Positions 7,159 through 9,384 of a stretch of DNA of 9,384 nt are shown here, piece after piece. Source of the stretch: Chloroflexi bacterium RBG_16_70_13 (GTDB lineage: Bacteria; Chloroflexota; Limnocylindria; Limnocylindrales; CSP1-4). Made by a program: the position numbers and the translations under genes. The notes under the pieces were generated by a model. It ran no database searches. It was not told the DNA's origin and saw only the letters and a list, made by a program, of their open reading frames with translations. The stretch covers positions 4,870 through 14,253 of the forward strand of contig MGOD01000113.1 in the NCBI GenBank assembly GCA_001795245.1, read 5' to 3'. How positions within the stretch are numbered: position 1 is the first letter of the stretch; the number at the start of each line of letters is the position of its first letter.

Positions 7159-7187
7159 TCGCCCTGGCCGCGCCGCGAGCAGGGCGA
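7159..7187. repeat. Perfect 8-bp inverted repeat upstream of pdxS
   Basis: TCGCCCTG (7159-7166) and CAGGGCGA (7180-7187) are exact reverse complements separated by 13 nt. The arms are about two helical turns apart (21 nt centre to centre), as for binding of a dimeric regulator. It starts 4 nt after the neighbouring GCCACC/GGTGGC dyad. It lies upstream of the candidate pdxS promoter and about 130 nt before the secreted-protein gene. Confidence 0.45.
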
Positions 7188-7306
7188 TCGTCGGTGGCTG
7201 ACGGGCTCTGGCGATCCCCCTCGTGCGCGGATGCAAACCTTGACGGCACGGGATGAAGATCTGGCATTTCGAGTGCCGGGGACACGCGGACGGCAGTCCG
7301 AACCTG

Positions 7307-7312
7307 GGAGGG
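7307..7312 (+). promoter_or_regulatory. Ribosome binding site deciding the start of the secreted-protein gene
   Basis: GGAGGG lies 6 nt before the ATG at 7319. It selects this start over the in-frame ATG at 7253, which has no such site and would add 22 residues ahead of the signal peptide. Confidence 0.75.
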
Positions 7313-7318
7313 CGTGAC

Positions 7319-7750
7319 ATGCGCCGATCGATCCGTTTCGGCTTGCTCCTTTCAGCGGCATTCGGCCTCACCGCCATCGCGCCGGTCGCCGCGGTCGAAC
7401 GGCAGGCCATCAGCATCACGGCGACCACGACGTTCGACGAGATCGTCGACACGTTCACCGCCGATGGGCTGCCGGGCTGCGCGTCCGGCACCGTCGAGGA
7501 TGGCCCGGCGCACGTTCAGTTCACGCCGGCACCGGGCATCTTCGCCGGCTTCAAGCTCTTCGACTGCGGGTCCGGAAACGGCTTTGTCCTCCGCCTGAAC
7601 GCTCGCTTCGGCACCGACGGCTCGGTGGGAACCTGGAGCGTCGTCGACGCGTGGGGCTCCGTCGACGGCATGCACGGTGCGGGCGGGCTCACGGGCGACC
7701 CGATCGAGGGCGGGATCATCGACAACTACGAGGGCAGCGTCACGCTCTAG
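7319..7750 (+). CDS. Small secreted protein of unknown function, probable beta-rich fold
   Basis: This 143-residue protein begins with a clear signal peptide: MRRS, a hydrophobic core at about residues 7-20, and a V-A-A cleavage site near residue 25, so the mature protein would be ~118 residues and exported. The mature part alternates short hydrophobic stretches with Gly and Asp turns. It has two cysteines (Cys54 and Cys83) that could form a disulfide. The end, from GTDGSVGTWSVVDAWGSVDG through GLTGDPIEGGIIDNYEGSVTL, resembles the W-x-V...G-x-G...Y-x-G-x-V pattern of secreted beta-barrel proteins in high-GC bacteria (DUF3224 or allene oxide cyclase-like barrels). That resemblance is by eye only. 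Start choice rests on the ribosome site and on the signal peptide being at the N-terminus. The gene ends 21 nt before the convergent regulator gene; no terminator hairpin is visible between them. The function is not known. Confidence 0.8.
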   Translation: MRRSIRFGLLLSAAFGLTAIAPVAAVERQAISITATTTFDEIVDTFTADGLPGCASGTVEDGPAHVQFTPAPGIFAGFKLFDCGSGNGFVLRLNARFGTDGSVGTWSVVDAWGSVDGMHGAGGLTGDPIEGGIIDNYEGSVTL

Positions 7751-7771
7751 CGGGAATCCACGAATCCCAGG

Positions 7772-8521
7772 CTATCCGCCAACCGTTCGGACGACCCCCG
7801 ACATCAGCTTCGTGGCCCGGCGCGCGGCCGTCGGGGAGAGCTTGCTCACGACCTCGACGAGGTCGAGGACGTCGTCGTCGGGCAGGCCGTCGAGGAGACG
7901 GACGAGCCGGAGGACCGTCGCGTCCGGGACCTCGCCGAGGAGCCGCAGGGCCCGCTCGAGCTCGCGCGGCTCGAGCCGGGGAACGAGCCCGACGGCCCGG
8001 TCGAAGAGCCGGACGAAGACGAGGAAGGTCGAGATCCACTCGCGGAGCGCCGCCAGGTCGCGATCCTCGGGGCTCGTGACCGAGGCCGCGATCACATCCT
8101 TCGCCGTCCGCTCCAGGACGTCGATGATCGGATCTCCCTCGCGGACCTTCCGCTCCGCCACGACTCGCCCGAGCCACCGCCAATGGTCGCCGATGGCCTG
8201 GTAGGCCGCCCCGGCTGGCCCCCGCCGGCCGACCCGCCTGGGCTCGGCGACGCGCTCGACGAGGCCCCAAGCCTCGGCGTCGGCGAGGGCCAGGCTGGCG
8301 GCCCGATGGGACAGCCCCAGCGCCTCCCGCACCTCGCGCTCGGTGAGCGGCGCCTGCCGCGTCATCAGGTAGGCGTGGACCCGGGCGATCGCCGGGGCGA
8401 CCCCCCAGGCCGCGCCCATCTCGCCCCAGGCGTCGGCGAGGCGCAGCCGGATCTCCTCCGCCGCCGGCGACGGGGCCGCGACAGAAACATGCGACTTGAC
8501 AGTAGCTGGTTCAGCGGTCAT
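7772..8521 (-). CDS. GbsR/MarR-type transcriptional regulator
   Basis: This 249-residue protein has a winged helix-turn-helix at about residues 42-110. AIARVHAYLMTRQAPLTEREVREALGLSHRAASLALADAEAWGLVERV has the GbsR-family look: a helix with a short loop, a recognition helix after GLSHRAAS, and the EAWGLV turn into the wing, followed by DHWRWLGRVVAERK. The C-terminal half (about 130-240) is all-helical with repeated Leu/Val heptads and probably dimerises; it is longer than in typical ~180-residue GbsR proteins. GbsR members often repress membrane-transport or osmoprotectant genes; the ligand here is unknown. The only reasonable start is the ATG at 8519-8521, but no Shine-Dalgarno precedes it. 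The first 14 codons are unusually rich in A/T third positions because they overlap a plus-strand promoter. It is divergent from the YndJ-like gene, which it probably regulates (inference). Confidence 0.85.
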   Translation of the reverse strand: MTAEPATVKSHVSVAAPSPAAEEIRLRLADAWGEMGAAWGVAPAIARVHAYLMTRQAPLTEREVREALGLSHRAASLALADAEAWGLVERVAEPRRVGRRGPAGAAYQAIGDHWRWLGRVVAERKVREGDPIIDVLERTAKDVIAASVTSPEDRDLAALREWISTFLVFVRLFDRAVGLVPRLEPRELERALRLLGEVPDATVLRLVRLLDGLPDDDVLDLVEVVSKLSPTAARRATKLMSGVVRTVGG

Positions 8522-8524
8522 AAC
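8496..8524 (+). promoter_or_regulatory. Near-consensus sigma-70 promoter for the YndJ-like gene
   Basis: TTGACA (8496-8501), a 17-nt spacer and CATAAC (8519-8524) make a perfect -35, optimal spacing and a 4/6 -10. Transcription would start near 8531, giving a leader of about 130 nt before the YndJ-like ATG at 8660. The promoter lies across the first nine codons of the divergent GbsR-type gene, and its -10 overlaps that gene's start codon. Such AT-rich sequence is rare in this window, which supports it being functional. Confidence 0.6.
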
Positions 8525-8659
8525 TTGCTATGACAAAGTAGCACAAAGGACCCTGATCGTGGCCGCACCCGGGCATCCTCGACACCCCAATCATGCTCCT
8601 GGCCCATCCCGGACGACTGACGTCTGCGTCACCTCCGTGGCCCTCGACAGTCGCTGAGA
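8522..8659. other. Intergenic leader between the GbsR-type regulator and the YndJ-like gene
   Basis: These 138 bases contain the candidate operator, the predicted plus-strand transcription start and the YndJ leader. No open frame with convincing codon use was seen; a nominal frame beginning at 8593 is an out-of-frame shadow of the membrane protein. Only a weak GAG precedes the YndJ-like ATG. Confidence 0.6.
8526..8543. promoter_or_regulatory. Candidate operator dyad at the divergent promoter
   Basis: TGCTA and TAGCA form a 5-bp inverted repeat around 8 nt, at the predicted transcription start of the plus-strand promoter and just upstream of the regulator ATG. The right half (TGACAAAGTAGC) is also echoed at 8497-8506 as TGACAGTAGC, close to a direct repeat. 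A GbsR-type dimer could bind here to block both directions. The dyad is short, so confidence is modest. Confidence 0.4.
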
Positions 8660-9384
8660 ATGGACGCGGTCGCGCTGCTGTTCGGGCTCGGGCCGATCGT
8701 GGTCGTGCCAGTCGGCGTCCGACTGCTCGGGCCCGGAGCGGTCGGGCCGTCGCGGCGCGCGCGGCCAGTCGCTCTCGCGACGGGGATCCTGGCGGCCGCA
8801 GCGCTGGTGCTCCCGACGGGCGCGGTCGCCGCCGCGCTCGTCATCCCTTGGGCAACCGTCACCACGATCCTTGCCCTCGCGGCGGCAAGGCGGCTGGTCG
8901 CGTCGCGACAGCCGGTCGAGCTCGCGCACCTGGCGGCGGCAGGATTCCTGACCGTTGCGGCGACCTTCCTTGTCCAGGACCGGCTCGGGACGTGGTGGCC
9001 GCCTCACCTTGACCCGGTCATCGTCCGGCTCACCGCGACGCATTTCACGTTCGCGGGATTCGCGATGGTCCTCGCCGGGGCCCTCGCGGCGTCGAACGGC
9101 GCCTCAGCCGCAACGGTCGGTGTCGCGCTCGCGATCGCCGGAATCCCGTTGACGGCCGCGTCGTTTGTAGGGCTCACCCCGGCCGCCCTGCCGGGGGCGC
9201 TGCTTGTCGCCGGCGGTGGCCTGGCGATCGCGGTCGGGACGCTTCGGGTCGCCCGGGCCCCCGGGCCGGGCCGGCGGCTCCTCCGCGTCGCGGGGGCTTC
9301 GCTGCTGGTGAGCATGCCACTCGCCGCCGGCTATGCGATCGGACAGGCCTCCGGCTGGCCGTGGCTCGACATCCGGCAAATGAT
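8660..9384 (+). CDS. YndJ-like polytopic membrane protein (partial, runs off right edge)
   Basis: From the ATG at 8660 an uninterrupted frame of 241 codons reaches the window edge without a stop, so the 3' end is missing. It encodes a hydrophobic protein with about seven predicted membrane segments, for example residues 3-24, 38-62, 64-80, 89-104, 122-144, 151-171 and 178-196, and a further one at 208-230. LTATHFTFAGFAMVLAG (124-140) matches the family T-x-x-H-F-x-F-A-G-F core, and WLDIRQM at the edge fits the part just before the expected HG...NA-x-GF helix. YndJ proteins are of unknown function. The start has an in-frame stop at 8618 upstream and no better candidate; the ribosome binding site is weak. 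Third positions are strongly G/C, and opposite-strand frames over this region are Arg/Asp-rich shadows. Promoter and regulator lie directly upstream. The family call is from recalled motifs. Confidence 0.82.
   Translation, partial: MDAVALLFGLGPIVVVPVGVRLLGPGAVGPSRRARPVALATGILAAAALVLPTGAVAAALVIPWATVTTILALAAARRLVASRQPVELAHLAAAGFLTVAATFLVQDRLGTWWPPHLDPVIVRLTATHFTFAGFAMVLAGALAASNGASAATVGVALAIAGIPLTAASFVGLTPAALPGALLVAGGGLAIAVGTLRVARAPGPGRRLLRVAGASLLVSMPLAAGYAIGQASGWPWLDIRQM

Larger units (their letters stand above)
6994..7318. other. Divergent intergenic region between pdxS and the secreted-protein gene
   Basis: No convincing gene lies in these 325 bases. Going left to right it holds the pdxS leader with GAGGA near 7005, a candidate pdxS extended -10 (7091-7099), and two adjacent perfect inverted repeats (7139-7154 and 7159-7187). 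Further right are TTGACG at 7240-7245, a possible -35 for the plus-strand gene but with no good -10 at 16-18 nt, and the GGAGG ribosome site at 7307-7312. I see no T-box, PLP riboswitch or terminator signature. Confidence 0.7.

Noticed and set aside
7253..7318. Upstream ATG for the secreted-protein gene
   Set aside because: It has no ribosome binding site and would bury the signal peptide behind 22 polar residues.
6994..7491. N-terminal extension of pdxS by 166 residues
   Set aside because: The extension is unconserved, crosses the promoter region and the divergent gene, and the ATG at 6993 gives the canonical PdxS N-terminus.
7751..7771. Shared terminator between the convergent secreted-protein and regulator genes
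   Set aside because: The gap has only a 4-bp GGGA/TCCC pairing and a GAATCC direct repeat, with no T-tract.
8593..9012. 139-residue plus-strand frame
   Set aside because: It is Arg/Gly/Ala-rich and out of frame with the YndJ-like gene, whose hydrophobic frame has better codon use.

Overview
The window is a GC-rich (roughly 70% by eye) bacterial chromosome segment. Genes are tightly packed, third codon positions are overwhelmingly G or C, and some starts are GTG. A SpoIIIAA/Ycf45-type ATPase with an R3H domain, a PdxST-type vitamin B6 synthase and DUF5671-type membrane proteins together suggest Chloroflexota, with a high-GC actinobacterium as the main alternative. This is an inference from gene content; no rRNA or other marker is present. 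No tRNA, rRNA, CRISPR array, insertion sequence or phage gene was seen.

Left block (about 101-6993, all on the minus strand, read right to left). pdxS and pdxT encode the two subunits of pyridoxal 5'-phosphate synthase. They are followed by a double GNAT-like acetyltransferase whose ATG overlaps the pdxT stop by 4 nt, then a 690-residue P-loop ATPase/R3H protein whose GTG start lies 11 nt inside the acetyltransferase gene. After a 95-nt gap come a six-repeat membrane protein (DUF5671-like) with a very strong ribosome binding site and a small DCC-family (DUF393) thiol protein. The first four genes look like one transcription unit with translational coupling; the last two may be read through or have their own promoter. 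The first ~73 bases may hold the tail of a convergent plus-strand gene.

Middle (6994-7750). A 325-nt divergent intergenic region carries a candidate extended -10 promoter for pdxS and two adjacent perfect inverted repeats. It then leads to a small secreted protein of unknown function on the plus strand.

Right block (7772-9384). A GbsR-type (MarR-like) regulator on the minus strand is divergent from a YndJ-like polytopic membrane protein that runs off the right edge. A near-consensus plus-strand promoter (TTGACA, 17 nt, CATAAC) lies across the first codons of the regulator gene and a short dyad sits at its predicted transcription start. This suggests that the regulator controls its membrane-protein neighbour.

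Most of the window is ordinary housekeeping and membrane biology. The points that most deserve a second look are the six-fold histidine repeat in the DUF5671-like protein, the aromatic/Arg-Gly-rich linker in the R3H ATPase, the coupling of that ATPase to vitamin B6 genes, and the regulator/YndJ promoter arrangement.
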